Source: Allobosea sp. Root483D1 (lineage in GTDB: Bacteria > Pseudomonadota > Alphaproteobacteria > Rhizobiales > Beijerinckiaceae). Taken from it: a stretch of 64,000 bases of DNA. The DNA lies in NCBI RefSeq assembly GCF_001429505.1, contig NZ_LMJW01000016.1, forward strand, positions 248,001 through 312,000, given 5' to 3'. The notes under the pieces are model-generated. The model was not told the origin of the DNA. It did no database searches and was given only the letters and a program-made list of their open reading frames with translations. How positions within the stretch are numbered: position 1 is the first letter of the stretch; each line of letters opens with the position of its first letter. The position numbers were made by a program, and so were the translations under genes. Below are positions 42,547 to 51,560 of this stretch, piece by piece.

Positions 42547-43887
42547 ATGACCACTCCCTTCGTCCGCACCGCCCCGTCGCCGACCGGCTATCTGCACATC
42601 GGCAACGCCCGCTCGCTGATGTTCAACTGGCTCTTCGCCAAACGGCATAGCGGGCGCTTCCTGCTGCGCTATGACGACACCGACCAGGCACGCTCGAAGC
42701 CGGAATTCGCCGATGCGATCGCCGAGGACCTCGGCTGGCTCGGCGTCATCCCCGATGCCAGCATCAAGCAGTCGGAGCGGATCGCGCTCTACGATGCGGC
42801 GGCCGACCGGTTGCGCGCCGTCGGCCGGCTCTATCCCTGCTATGAGAGCGCCGACGAACTCGACCGCAAGCGCAAGCGCCAGCTCGCCCGCGGCCTGCCG
42901 CCGGTCTACGATCGCGCCGGCCTGAAGCTGACCGCAGAGGAGCGCGCCAAACTCGAAGCGGAAGGCCGCAAGCCGCATTGGCGCTTCCTGCTCGACTGGG
43001 AGGAGATCGGCTGGGACGATCTCGTGCGTGGCCCGTCGCATGTCGACTGCGCCTCGCTCTCCGATACGGTGCTGGTGCGCGAGGACGGCACCTACCCCTA
43101 TACGCTGCCTTCGGTCGTCGATGATCTCGACATGGGCATCACCCACGTCATCCGCGGCGAGGACCATGTCACCAACACCGCCGTGCAGATTCAGATCATG
43201 CAGGCGCTGGGCGGCGAACTGCCGGCTTTCGGCCACCACAACCTGCTGACCACCGCGAGCGGCGAGGGCTTGTCGAAGCGCCTCGGCCATCTCTCGCTCC
43301 GGGGCCTGCGCGAATCCGGCATCGAATCGCTGGCGGTGGCGTCGCTCGCCGTGCTGACCGGTTCGTCCGACGCGGTTCGGCCGGTATCGAGCCTCGACGA
43401 ACTCGCCGGGTTGGTCGATCTCGCCCATGTCTCGCGCGCCCCGGCCAAGTTCGACGAGCACGAGCTGGAGGCGCTCTCCGCCCGCACGCTGCACCAGCTC
43501 GACTTCGCCACGGTCGAGGAGCGGCTGAAGCAGCTCGGCATCCCGGCGAGCGAGTCGTTCTGGCTGGCGGTACGCGGCAATCTCGCCCGGCTCTCGGGTG
43601 CGAAGGACTGGTGGAAGGTCGTCGAGGGGCCGCTCGAGACACACGTCGCCGATAAGGCGTTCGTGGCCGCTGCGGCTGCGCTGTTGCCTCCCGAGCCCTT
43701 CGATCAGAGCACCTGGAAGAGCTGGACCCAGGCTGTGGCGGCCGAAACGGGCGCCAAGGGCAAGGCACTGTTCATGCCCCTGCGCCAGGCGCTGACCGGC
43801 CTCGACCATGGCCCGGAACTCGCGGCGCTGCTGCCGCTGATCGGGCGCGAGAAGGCGCTGAAGCGACTCGCCGGCGAAGCGGCGTAA
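42547..43887 (+). CDS. gltX: Glutamate--tRNA ligase
   Basis: Class I aminoacyl-tRNA synthetase charging tRNA-Glu, 446 residues. The start at 42547 gives [22 protein letters not shown] with the HIGH-type motif HIGN at 17-20. The KMSKS-type motif is [10 protein letters not shown], and the domain order (Rossmann, connective, stem-contact, anticodon-binding helices) is complete. Many alphaproteobacteria carry two GltX proteins, one of which misacylates tRNA-Gln for the amidotransferase route; this compact form with LSKRLGH may be that second type, which sequence alone does not settle. The frame is open further upstream (alternative ATG 42496). Confidence 0.93.
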   Translation: MTTPFVRTAPSPTGYLHIGNARSLMFNWLFAKRHSGRFLLRYDDTDQARSKPEFADAIAEDLGWLGVIPDASIKQSERIALYDAAADRLRAVGRLYPCYESADELDRKRKRQLARGLPPVYDRAGLKLTAEERAKLEAEGRKPHWRFLLDWEEIGWDDLVRGPSHVDCASLSDTVLVREDGTYPYTLPSVVDDLDMGITHVIRGEDHVTNTAVQIQIMQALGGELPAFGHHNLLTTASGEGLSKRLGHLSLRGLRESGIESLAVASLAVLTGSSDAVRPVSSLDELAGLVDLAHVSRAPAKFDEHELEALSARTLHQLDFATVEERLKQLGIPASESFWLAVRGNLARLSGAKDWWKVVEGPLETHVADKAFVAAAAALLPPEPFDQSTWKSWTQAVAAETGAKGKALFMPLRQALTGLDHGPELAALLPLIGREKALKRLAGEAA

Positions 43888-43945
43888 TTCTCAGGAAGAA
43901 CGCGCGCCGCCAGCCTGACCGACGACGCGCGCTTTTGATGCGAAC

Positions 43946-45379
43946 TCAGGCCGCGGCGTAGCCCACGGTGCCCTTGATCTCGAGGAACTCCTCGAGGCCG
44001 AAATCGGCGTATTCGCGGCCATTGCCGGACTGCTTGTAGCCGCCGAACGGCGCGCCCGCGTCCCAGGCCGGGTAGTTGATGTAGACATTGCCGGAGCGCA
44101 TCTGCGCCGCGACCTTGCGCGCCCGCTCCAGCGAGCCGGACTGGATATAGGAGGCGAGGCCGTAGGGCGTGTCGTTCGCCCGCGCGATCACTTCCGCTTC
44201 GCTCTCATAGGGCAGAATCGACAGCACTGGCCCGAAGATCTCTTCCCTCGCGATCGTCATCTCGTCGGTCACGCCGCCGAACACCGTCGGGCGCACGTAG
44301 TAGCCGCGATTGAGGTCTTCCGGCCGGCCCGGCCCGCCGGTCACCAGCGTCGCGCCTTCCTTGATGCCGCTTTCGATCAGGCGCTGGATCTTGTCGTATT
44401 GCGTCTCGCTGACGACCGGGCCGAGGAAGACCTTGTCAGCCGATGGCGCGCCGACCTTGAGGGGCTCGGCTGTCTCCCTGGCGATGGCCAGCGCGTCGTC
44501 GTGCAGCCTGGCCGGCACGAACATCCGCGTCGGGGCGTTGCAGGACTGCCCGGAGTTGCGCATCACGCTCTCGACGCCGAGCTTCACGGCGCGCTTCAGG
44601 TCGACGTCGTCGAGCAGGATGTTGGCCGACTTGCCGCCGAGCTCCTGATGGACGCGCTTGACCGTGTCGGCCGCCGCCTTGGCGACCAGGATGCCAGCGC
44701 GGGTCGAGCCGGTGAAGGAGACCATGTCGACGCCGGGATGGCGCGAGATCGCCTCGCCGACCGTCGGACCGTCGCCATTGACGAGGTTGAACACGCCCTT
44801 GGGCACGCCGGCCTCGTGCATCGCCTCGGCGAAGATGATCGCATTCATCGGAGCGATTTCGGAGGGCTTCAGCACCATGGTACAGCCCGCGGCGAGAGCC
44901 GGCGCGACCTTGCACATGATCTGGTTCAGCGGCCAGTTCCAGGGCGTGATCATGCCCACGACGCCGATCGCCTCCTTCGAGATCAGCGTCGAGCCCCGCA
45001 GCTCCTCGAACTCGAAATTCTCGAGCGTCTCGATCATCTTGGAAAGATGGGCGGTGCCCATCCCGGCCTGGGCGCGATGGGCCAGTTCCTTCGGCGCTCC
45101 CATCTCCTGCGACAGCGCATCTGCGATGTCGGCATAACGAGCCTTGTAGGCTTCGAGCAGGCGGCGCATCAGCGCCAGGCGCTCTTCCTTGGAGGTCGCG
45201 GCGAAGGCGGGAAAGGCGGCGCGTGCCGCCGCCACGGCCTTGTCGACATCGGCTGCGCTGCCGAGCGCGATCTTGGCGAACGCCTCCTCGGTCGAGGGGT
45301 CGATCACGTCGAGCGTCTTGAGCCCGCCGGCAGGATCGACCCAGGCGCCATCGATGTAGAACTGGAGAGCGTGGGACAT
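43946..45379 (-). CDS. Aldehyde dehydrogenase family protein
   Basis: A 477-residue NAD(P)-dependent aldehyde dehydrogenase. Motifs are MITPWNWPLNQI, FTGSTRAG (nucleotide site), the general base E246 in HQELGGKSAN, and the nucleophile C280 in RNSGQSCNAPTRMF. The ending EYADFGLEEFLEIKGTVGYA fits the betaine/phenylacetaldehyde-type group, but the substrate is not identifiable. It lies downstream of an MHS-type transporter gene on the same strand with a 177-base gap, so uptake and oxidation of one carbon source is possible. Confidence 0.92.
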   Translation of the reverse strand: MSHALQFYIDGAWVDPAGGLKTLDVIDPSTEEAFAKIALGSAADVDKAVAAARAAFPAFAATSKEERLALMRRLLEAYKARYADIADALSQEMGAPKELAHRAQAGMGTAHLSKMIETLENFEFEELRGSTLISKEAIGVVGMITPWNWPLNQIMCKVAPALAAGCTMVLKPSEIAPMNAIIFAEAMHEAGVPKGVFNLVNGDGPTVGEAISRHPGVDMVSFTGSTRAGILVAKAAADTVKRVHQELGGKSANILLDDVDLKRAVKLGVESVMRNSGQSCNAPTRMFVPARLHDDALAIARETAEPLKVGAPSADKVFLGPVVSETQYDKIQRLIESGIKEGATLVTGGPGRPEDLNRGYYVRPTVFGGVTDEMTIAREEIFGPVLSILPYESEAEVIARANDTPYGLASYIQSGSLERARKVAAQMRSGNVYINYPAWDAGAPFGGYKQSGNGREYADFGLEEFLEIKGTVGYAAA

Positions 45380-45555
45380 TGGCTGGCTCCTTGCCGGCGG
45401 CCGTCGTGCAGGCCGGTCATCGCCACCCGCGTCGCCGGGGTAGCTGTATTCGGGGAGATATAGCGTAGCCGCGCCAGCCGGCGGATGTCACCGCATACCT
45501 GCGAATGGCGGGGATGCCTGGCGTGGGTATCGTGGGGGAATTGTCTGCAAGCCTT

Positions 45556-46884
45556 TCACTCGTGCCGGTGCATCGCCGAGGCGTGCTTGGTGTCGCGCAT
45601 GGTCACGTAGACCAGCAGCGAGACGAAGATCACGCCAGCGAGATAGTAGTAGAACCACTGCTCGTGGCCCTGCTGCTTGAAGAACAGGGCAATCGCCGGC
45701 GCAGTGCCGCCGAAGATCGAGACCGTCACGGCGTAGGGCAGGGCGACGCCGGTGGTCCGGATCGAGGTCGGGAACAGCTCCGCCTTCACGATCGCATTGA
45801 TCGAGGTGTAGCCGGCGACGAAAATCCAGGCGGCCGAGATCAGCAGGAAGGCCGTCCAGGGCGACTTGGTCTGAGAAAGCAAGGTCAGCAGCGGCACGGT
45901 CAGCAGGGTGCCGGCGATGCCGAAGAAGATCAGCAGCGGCTTGCGGCCGATCCGGTCCGAGACCCAGCCATAGATCGGCTGCAGGATCAGCGCGAAGATC
46001 AGCGAGCCGGCGATGACATAGGTCGTGGTGATGTCGGAGAGGCCGACCGTCTGCTTCACGAAGGTCTGCATATAGGTGGTGAAGGTGTAGAAGGCCGCTG
46101 TGCCGCCAGCGGTAAGCCCGACCACGATCGCCACCTCGCGCGGATACTTCAGCAGCCCGCGCAGCGAGCTTTCCTTCTGGAGGCCCGCTTTCTTGGCTTC
46201 CACGAAGGAGTCGGTTTCCTGCATGTGGCGGCGCATGAACATCGCGGTCACCGCCAAAAGCGCGCCGATCACGAACGGAATGCGCCAGCCCCATTCGACC
46301 AGCTGCTCATGCGTCAGGAAGACGTTCTGCAGCAGGAGCAGCACGAGGATCGCGGTGAGCTGCCCGCCGATCAGCGTGACGTATTGGAAGCTCGAATAGA
46401 AGCCGCGATGATCGGGATGGGCGATCTCGCTGAGATAGGTGGCGCTGGCGCCGTATTCGCCGCCGAGGCTGAGGCCCTCGATGATGCGCGCCAGCGCCAG
46501 CAGCGCCGGAGCGGCAAAGCCGATGGTGGCATAGGTCGGCGTCAGCGCAATGATCAGCGAGCCGAAACACATCATCACGACCGACAGGGTCAGAGACAGT
46601 CGCCGTCCATAGCGATCGGCGATATGGCCGAACAGCCAGCCGCCGATCGGGCGCACGATGAAACCGGCAGCGAACAGCGTCGCCGCATTGAGTTGCTGCA
46701 CCACGGGGTCGTGCGACGGAAAGAAATGCGGCGCGAAGTAAAGCGAGAAGGCCGTGTAGGCGTAGAAATCGTACCATTCGACCAGGTTGCCGACCGAGCC
46801 GATGAAGATCGCCTTCAGGCGTCGCGCCGTATCGGCGACATCGAGGCCCTGAGGGGCAGGCGTGGTGATTGCTGGATCGGACAT
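45556..46884 (-). CDS. MFS transporter, metabolite:H+ symporter (MHS) family
   Basis: A 442-residue, 12-helix major facilitator of the MHS (ProP/KgtP-like) group. The first segment FIGSVGNLVEWYDFYAYTAFSLYFAP is diagnostic of this subgroup, followed by RPIGGWLFGHIADRYGRR (loop 2-3 motif) and EYGASATYLSEIAHPDHRGFYSSFQ. Substrates of the family are dicarboxylates, proline, betaine and alpha-ketoglutarate. Upstream of the aldehyde dehydrogenase on the same strand. The C terminus has a short cytoplasmic tail (MRDTKHASAMHRHE). Confidence 0.93.
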   Translation of the reverse strand: MSDPAITTPAPQGLDVADTARRLKAIFIGSVGNLVEWYDFYAYTAFSLYFAPHFFPSHDPVVQQLNAATLFAAGFIVRPIGGWLFGHIADRYGRRLSLTLSVVMMCFGSLIIALTPTYATIGFAAPALLALARIIEGLSLGGEYGASATYLSEIAHPDHRGFYSSFQYVTLIGGQLTAILVLLLLQNVFLTHEQLVEWGWRIPFVIGALLAVTAMFMRRHMQETDSFVEAKKAGLQKESSLRGLLKYPREVAIVVGLTAGGTAAFYTFTTYMQTFVKQTVGLSDITTTYVIAGSLIFALILQPIYGWVSDRIGRKPLLIFFGIAGTLLTVPLLTLLSQTKSPWTAFLLISAAWIFVAGYTSINAIVKAELFPTSIRTTGVALPYAVTVSIFGGTAPAIALFFKQQGHEQWFYYYLAGVIFVSLLVYVTMRDTKHASAMHRHE

Positions 46885-47167
46885 GGCTCGCTCCGCGTTT
46901 TGAAGGCGGCGCGAGCAGCAGCGGGCGCCGGCAGCAATACGCTGGTCTACGCCTAGCGCTCTGCGCCGGTCAGCGAGGAGAGATTTGGTCTGAGTTGCTT
47001 CTGGTGCATGGCCTGCGCGGGAACTTTATGGCCACGGGCATCCGGATGTCGGGAAAGAGGGCGGTGCTCTGCGGCGACCACAGATCAGTGGGCGTCGATG
47101 GAGGCCCCGTATTGACGCGTGCATGAGCCTGCGGCAATCACCCGGGCCCATAAGATCGGTCTCCGCG

Positions 47168-47797
47168 ATGCCTGCCTACTCTCTTGCGATCTTCGACTAT
47201 GACGGAACGCTGGCCGACAGCTTTCCGTGGTTCTGTTCGGTGCTCAACCAGACCGCACGGCAGTTCGGCTTCCGCGAGGTTGCCGAGGGCGAGGCCGACG
47301 AGCTTCGCGGGCTCGATTCGCGCCAGATCACTGCCCGCCTCGGCGTTCCCTTGTGGAGGATGCCGGCAATCGCGATGCACATGCGCAAGCTGAGCGCGGA
47401 AGCAGGGGATGCGGTGGCGCTCTTTCCGGGGGCCGAGTCGATGCTCGCGCGCCTGGCCGAGAGCGACGTCACGATCGCGATCGCCAGCTCGAACAGCGAA
47501 GCGGTCATTCGTCGTACGCTCGGCCGGGCCTCGGCTCATGTGAGCCATTTCGGCTGCGGTGCGTCGCTCTGGGGCAAGAGCGCCAAGTTCAAGGCCATCA
47601 TCCGGCGGGCCGGAGTTCACCGGCGGCGCACGATCGCGATCGGAGATGAAATCCGTGACATCGATGCGGCGCGGCGAGCCGGCATCGCCTGCGGTGCGGT
47701 GACCTTCGGCTACAATACCGGCGAGTCCTTGCGAGCGCGCGGCCCTGACCTGATCTTTGATGACTATGGGCAGCTGCTGGCGACGCTGACCGCCTGA
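47168..47797 (+). CDS. HAD-family phosphatase
   Basis: A 209-residue haloacid-dehalogenase-type hydrolase, subfamily IA. It opens YSLAIFDYDGTLADSFPWF with the two catalytic Asp in DYDGT, has motif II IAIASSNSEA, a Lys in WGKSAKFKAII and motif IV AIGDEIRDIDAARRAGIACGAVTFGY. The helical cap is short. The start at 47168 is chosen because it directly precedes the catalytic strand; the frame is open to an upstream ATG at 47123. The substrate is unknown; phosphoglycolate-like small phosphates are usual for this group. Confidence 0.87.
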   Translation: MPAYSLAIFDYDGTLADSFPWFCSVLNQTARQFGFREVAEGEADELRGLDSRQITARLGVPLWRMPAIAMHMRKLSAEAGDAVALFPGAESMLARLAESDVTIAIASSNSEAVIRRTLGRASAHVSHFGCGASLWGKSAKFKAIIRRAGVHRRRTIAIGDEIRDIDAARRAGIACGAVTFGYNTGESLRARGPDLIFDDYGQLLATLTA

Positions 47798-47807
47798 GCC
47801 GAGGCGA

Positions 47808-49016
47808 TCACGGCCGTGCGGTTGCTCCGACGCCGAGATTGGGCGCGAGATTGGGCGCGACGATCCGCACGGTGCGGCGCTCGCCAGTGACACTCTTGCT
47901 CTCGCGCTTCAGGCCGTCGCCCTGCTGCAGCGTTTTCTCGCCGTCGATCCGCTGCGGGCCGACGCCGGCCGATTCGGTGCTGGCGGTCGGCACATTGGTG
48001 TCCGGCGTCGGTTCGTCGCCGGGGGCAGCCTGCAGCACGGTCGGGGCTGGGCCGGCCGGGGTGGCCGGCTTGGCCTCAGCCGTAGGCGCATTGGCAGCGC
48101 CCTTCTTGCCGCGCTGTGGCTGCTCGGGCTTTGGCCGTGACATTTCCTGCGAGCGTTGCTCGGTGACGATGATGTCGCCTTTGCGCTGCTCGAGCATCTG
48201 CTCGGCGTTCTGCAGCGTCTGGGCCCAGCTCTGGCCCTGGGCCCGGCAGGTGCAGGAGGCGTCGAAGCTGCGGGTGTATTTCAGCGCGTTCGGCAGGGAC
48301 GAGTAGGGCTGCCCACTGCTGCGTGCCACCGCGTTCTGGATGTCGCCGCCGCTGCTCATGCCATAGGCCAGCGTCTCGCTGCCGGGGCAGAGCGACTGGC
48401 ACATCTCGTCCTGGCTCTCGCGGCCGCCCGGGCTGTTGGCGAGCGGGAAGAAGTAGCCGTCGCAGCTGCGCACGCAGACCGAATAGGGCCCGCCCTGGCG
48501 TGCCCCGCCTTCCGTCGGCTCGGTCGGCTGATCGGGGTCGAGCTCTGGCAGGGTCGAATCGATCTCGCCACGGCGCGGCTCGATCCCGAAGATCGTCTCG
48601 AAGAAGCCGCGTTGCTGCGGCGCCCGGCAGTTGTTGTTGATCAGCGCCGCGAGCTGGGCGCGACGCTGCTCGACGCCGCCACCCTGGGCCTGCTGCTGGA
48701 GTTGGCCGTATTGCGACTGCAAAGCCCCGAGCTGGGCGCGGATACCGCCGCATTGCGGCGGCGGCTGCTCACCGAAGAACAGGAAACCGCCGCGGTCGCA
48801 GCCCATCGAGCGGTACTGGCTGGATAGCTGCGCCAGCTGGCCGGCGACGCGCTGCGCCGCCTGGGCGGCCCGGCCATCGCCGCCGCGCTGGCCCTGCAGG
48901 CTCGACAGCTCGGCCCGCCAGTTGTCGCAAGCCGGCGACTGCGCCAAGGCTGCGCCCGTCAGCGCGGCGAAGGCCAGCGCCGGAGCGAGCGCGCGTCGGA
49001 GCGAAGCGAAAATCAT
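47808..49016 (-). CDS. DUF2865 domain protein, exported
   Basis: A 402-residue protein of the Rhizobiales DUF2865 family. The start at 49016 gives a signal peptide (MIFASLRRALAPALAFAALTGAALAQ). A Gln-rich coiled-coil-like segment (about 25-125) contains LSSLQGQRGG and QLGALQSQYGQLQQQAQ. The central DUF2865 core has SVCVRSCDGYFFPLANS and DEMCQSLCPGSETLAY with several conserved Cys, and a FDASCTC. A low-complexity Pro/Ala/Thr tail follows. It is presumably periplasmic with disulfides; function unknown. Ends 10 bases from the convergent HAD gene. Confidence 0.9.
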   Translation of the reverse strand: MIFASLRRALAPALAFAALTGAALAQSPACDNWRAELSSLQGQRGGDGRAAQAAQRVAGQLAQLSSQYRSMGCDRGGFLFFGEQPPPQCGGIRAQLGALQSQYGQLQQQAQGGGVEQRRAQLAALINNNCRAPQQRGFFETIFGIEPRRGEIDSTLPELDPDQPTEPTEGGARQGGPYSVCVRSCDGYFFPLANSPGGRESQDEMCQSLCPGSETLAYGMSSGGDIQNAVARSSGQPYSSLPNALKYTRSFDASCTCRAQGQSWAQTLQNAEQMLEQRKGDIIVTEQRSQEMSRPKPEQPQRGKKGAANAPTAEAKPATPAGPAPTVLQAAPGDEPTPDTNVPTASTESAGVGPQRIDGEKTLQQGDGLKRESKSVTGERRTVRIVAPNLAPNLGVGATARP

Positions 49017-49227
49017 CGAAGGCAGAGTTGCTATCCCTGTGGCTCGTCCCATGCCAGCGGCGATCGCTTGCATCGGCAAAGCACATGCTAGAAACGCGAC
49101 GGAACTAAGGAGGCACCTGTCGAACCGTCCGCGAAAGCCGATTCGATACGCTGCCCAGATAGCTTTGCGCATCGCATATCGCGTCCCGGGCGGCAAATCG
49201 CGCTGCGCGGATCACGGTCTTTTGAGG

Positions 49228-49719
49228 TCACGCCTCCTCGGTCTGGTAGGCGCCGGCGAGGTGGCGGCCGCGCTCGGTCAGCACCGCCAGCACGCGCTCG
49301 AAGACGCGCAGTTCATCGGCTGAGATTCCTTCGATCCAGCGCTCCTCGAAGGCCAGCGCCAACGGCACGATCTGGGCGTAGAGGCGTTGGCCGGCGGCGC
49401 TGAGGGCGACGAAGGCCTCGCGCCGGTCGGCCCGGTTCTCGGCTCGCGTCACCAGCCCGCGCTTGTCGAGTTCGGAGACGGCGCGCGAGACCTTGGTCTT
49501 GTGCATCTGCGAGAGCTCGCCGATGTCGCGCGAGGTCAATTGCCCGAACTCGCCGAGCTGCGCGATCACCCGCCATTCCGGGATGCCAATGCCGAAGCGC
49601 GTGCCGTAGACCCGGCCCAGCCCGCGGCTGGCGAAGAAGCCGACCACGTTTAGCCGATAGGGCAGGAACTGCTCGAGATGCAGGGCGCGGTCGGGGGCGG
49701 TTTTTGGCTTCGTTGACAT
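49228..49719 (-). CDS. MarR-family transcriptional regulator
   Basis: A 163-residue winged-helix repressor. I use the ATG at 49719 because the operator palindrome begins there; a GTG at 49728 is in frame. Helix-turn-helix and wing are in TSRDIGELSQMHKTKVSRAVSELDKRGLVTRAENRADRREAFVALS, a typical MarR core including the DxR wing. The gene is divergent from hmgA, and the operator at 49719-49738 overlaps its own start, implying autorepression and control of the neighbouring homogentisate genes. Effector probably an aromatic acid. Confidence 0.9.
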   Translation of the reverse strand: MSTKPKTAPDRALHLEQFLPYRLNVVGFFASRGLGRVYGTRFGIGIPEWRVIAQLGEFGQLTSRDIGELSQMHKTKVSRAVSELDKRGLVTRAENRADRREAFVALSAAGQRLYAQIVPLALAFEERWIEGISADELRVFERVLAVLTERGRHLAGAYQTEEA

Positions 49720-49738
49720 TAGTTGCACATGTAACTAA
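49719..49738. promoter_or_regulatory. MarR-type operator overlapping the regulator start
   Basis: TTAGTTGCACATGTAACTAA is a 20-bp palindrome with arms TTAGTT/AACTAA and an inner CA...TG pair, the form TTAGTTnCAnnTGnAACTAA used by many alphaproteobacterial MarR proteins. It covers the start codon region of the MarR gene and faces the hmgA promoter region. Confidence 0.75.
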
Positions 49739-49929
49739 TTGAGGAGAAAGAAAAGGCCGCTGGCGGCCGCAGCCCGATCATTACCGAACGGCAGCGCCTG
49801 TCAAAGCGTGCGAGCATCGGATCGAAGAATGGACACCGTTTTTCGACGCAATACGATGCTCGACCAAGGCAAGGATCGTCCTGCGCCGACCGGGCCGGGC
49901 GATCGACGAGATCAGGAGGAAGCCCAGCC

Positions 49930-51288
49930 ATGAACGTGCAGACCACGCTTCAGTCGAGCTTCGGCGAGCAGGTCCGGGGCGGTCGCCGCTACATGTCCGG
50001 TTTCGGCAACTCCTTCGAGACCGAGAGCCTGCCGGGCGCGCTGCCGGTCGGACGCAATTCGCCGCAGAAGGCGGCCTATGGCCTTTATGCCGAGCAGCTT
50101 TCCGGCTCGCCCTTCACCGCGCCGCGCTCCACCAATGAGCGCTCCTGGCTCTACCGCATCCGCCCGAGCGTCAAGCATGGCGGTCGCTGGACTTTGGTCG
50201 ACAAGGGGCTGATGCGCACCGCGCCCTGCCGCGACGAGACACCGCCTACGCTCGGCCAATTGCGCTGGAGCCCGATTGCGATCCCGCAGGAGAAGGTCAC
50301 CTTCCTCACTGGCCTGCGCACGCTGACCACCGCCGGCGACGCCGACAGTCAGGCCGGCATGGCGGCGCATATGCTCTTCGTCACCGCCTCGATGGAGCGC
50401 GAATACGTCTTCAACGCCGATGGCGAGTATCTCGTCGTCGCGCAGGAGGGCAGCCTGCGCTTCTTCACCGAGTTCGGCATCATCGAGATCGAGCCGGGCG
50501 AGATCTGCATCATCCCGCGCGGCGTCGTCTTCCGCGTCGAGTTGATGGGCGGGCCGGCGCGCGCCTATGTCTGCGAGAACTATGGCGGCGCGTTTACGCT
50601 GCCCGATCGCGGGCCGATCGGCGCCAACTGCCTCGCCAATCCGCGCGACTTCCTCACCCCCGTCGCCGCCTATGAGGACATCGAGGAACCCTCGACGCTC
50701 TACGCCAAATGGGGCGGGGAACTGTTCTCGACCCGTGTCGGCCAGTCGCCGCTCGACGTCGTCGCCTGGCACGGCAATTACGCGCCCTACAAATACGACC
50801 TGCGGCATTATTCGCCGGTCGGCGCGATCTCCTTCGACCATCCCGACCCGTCGATCTTCACCGTGCTGACGGCGCCCTCCGAGACGCCCGGCACCGCCAA
50901 TATCGACTTCGTCATCTTCCCGGAGCGCTGGATGGTGGCGGAGAACACCTTCCGCCCGCCCTGGTACCACCGCAACATCATGTCGGAGTTCATGGGGCTG
51001 ATCTACGGCGTCTACGACGCCAAGCCCGAGGGCTTCACCCCCGGCGGCTTCAGCCTGCACAACATGATGCTGCCGCACGGCCCGGATGCGCAGGCCTTCG
51101 AGCATGCCAGCACGGTCGAGCTGAAGCCGGTCAAGCTCACCGGCACCATGGCTTTCATGTTCGAGACGCGGTTCGCCCAGCGCGTCACCGGCTACGCCGC
51201 CGGCCTGCCGGAGCTGCAGGACAATTACAGCGATTGCTGGAGCGAGCTGAAGAAGCGCTTCGACCCGAACAAGCCCGAGGCGTGGTGA
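49930..51288 (+). CDS. hmgA: Homogentisate 1,2-dioxygenase
   Basis: Fe(II) ring-cleavage enzyme turning homogentisate into maleylacetoacetate in tyrosine and phenylalanine breakdown. At 452 residues it has normal length. It opens [26 protein letters not shown], a hallmark of the family. The C-terminal cupin has [18 protein letters not shown] and [15 protein letters not shown], carrying the iron-binding His and Glu. AGGAGG lies 8 bases before the ATG. Regulated probably by the divergent MarR gene; fah-type hydrolase lies 1.4 kb downstream. Confidence 0.98.
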   Translation: MNVQTTLQSSFGEQVRGGRRYMSGFGNSFETESLPGALPVGRNSPQKAAYGLYAEQLSGSPFTAPRSTNERSWLYRIRPSVKHGGRWTLVDKGLMRTAPCRDETPPTLGQLRWSPIAIPQEKVTFLTGLRTLTTAGDADSQAGMAAHMLFVTASMEREYVFNADGEYLVVAQEGSLRFFTEFGIIEIEPGEICIIPRGVVFRVELMGGPARAYVCENYGGAFTLPDRGPIGANCLANPRDFLTPVAAYEDIEEPSTLYAKWGGELFSTRVGQSPLDVVAWHGNYAPYKYDLRHYSPVGAISFDHPDPSIFTVLTAPSETPGTANIDFVIFPERWMVAENTFRPPWYHRNIMSEFMGLIYGVYDAKPEGFTPGGFSLHNMMLPHGPDAQAFEHASTVELKPVKLTGTMAFMFETRFAQRVTGYAAGLPELQDNYSDCWSELKKRFDPNKPEAW

Positions 51289-51363
51289 GAGGTTCGCGTT
51301 TGCGTGCCGTCATCACACGGGCCGGATTCCAGAGGGCGCATTCTGCCGATCAGGCGCGGGGAA

Positions 51364-51504
51364 CCCTTCTCCCGTGTGGGAGAAGGGCAGGGATGAGGGC
51401 CCGCCGTCGACTATTGATGTCGCAGCGTCGCCACCTTCGCCTTGTCCGGAAAGGGCAGGCCCTCATCCGGCGCTCCGCGCCACCTTCTCCCATTCGGGAG
51501 AAGG
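51364..51504. repeat. 141-bp composite palindromic repeat
   Basis: Two hairpins, CCCTTCTCCC/GGGAGAAGGG (51364-51387) and CCTTCTCCC/GGGAGAAGG (51483-51504), are arranged symmetrically around an inner inverted pair GGATGAGGGC (51391-51400) and GCCCTCATCC (51459-51468). This resembles widespread intergenic elements of Rhizobiales. It fills the gap between convergent hmgA and the TRAP binding protein gene and could terminate both. Confidence 0.75.
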
Positions 51505-51560
51505 AAGAGCGCGCGGATGCTGTCGGTCTCGCATGCCTGCTTATCTGGAAGGCGTGCCCT

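Noticed and set aside
44399..45463. 354-codon forward frame
   Set aside because: Antisense to the aldehyde dehydrogenase, with shadow-type composition.
45505..46956. 483-codon forward frame
   Set aside because: Antisense to the MHS transporter; sequence is charged low complexity and has no domain.
47123..47167. Earlier ATG for the HAD phosphatase
   Set aside because: It would add 15 residues (MSLRQSPGPIRSVSA) absent from the family; the ATG at 47168 directly precedes the catalytic strand.
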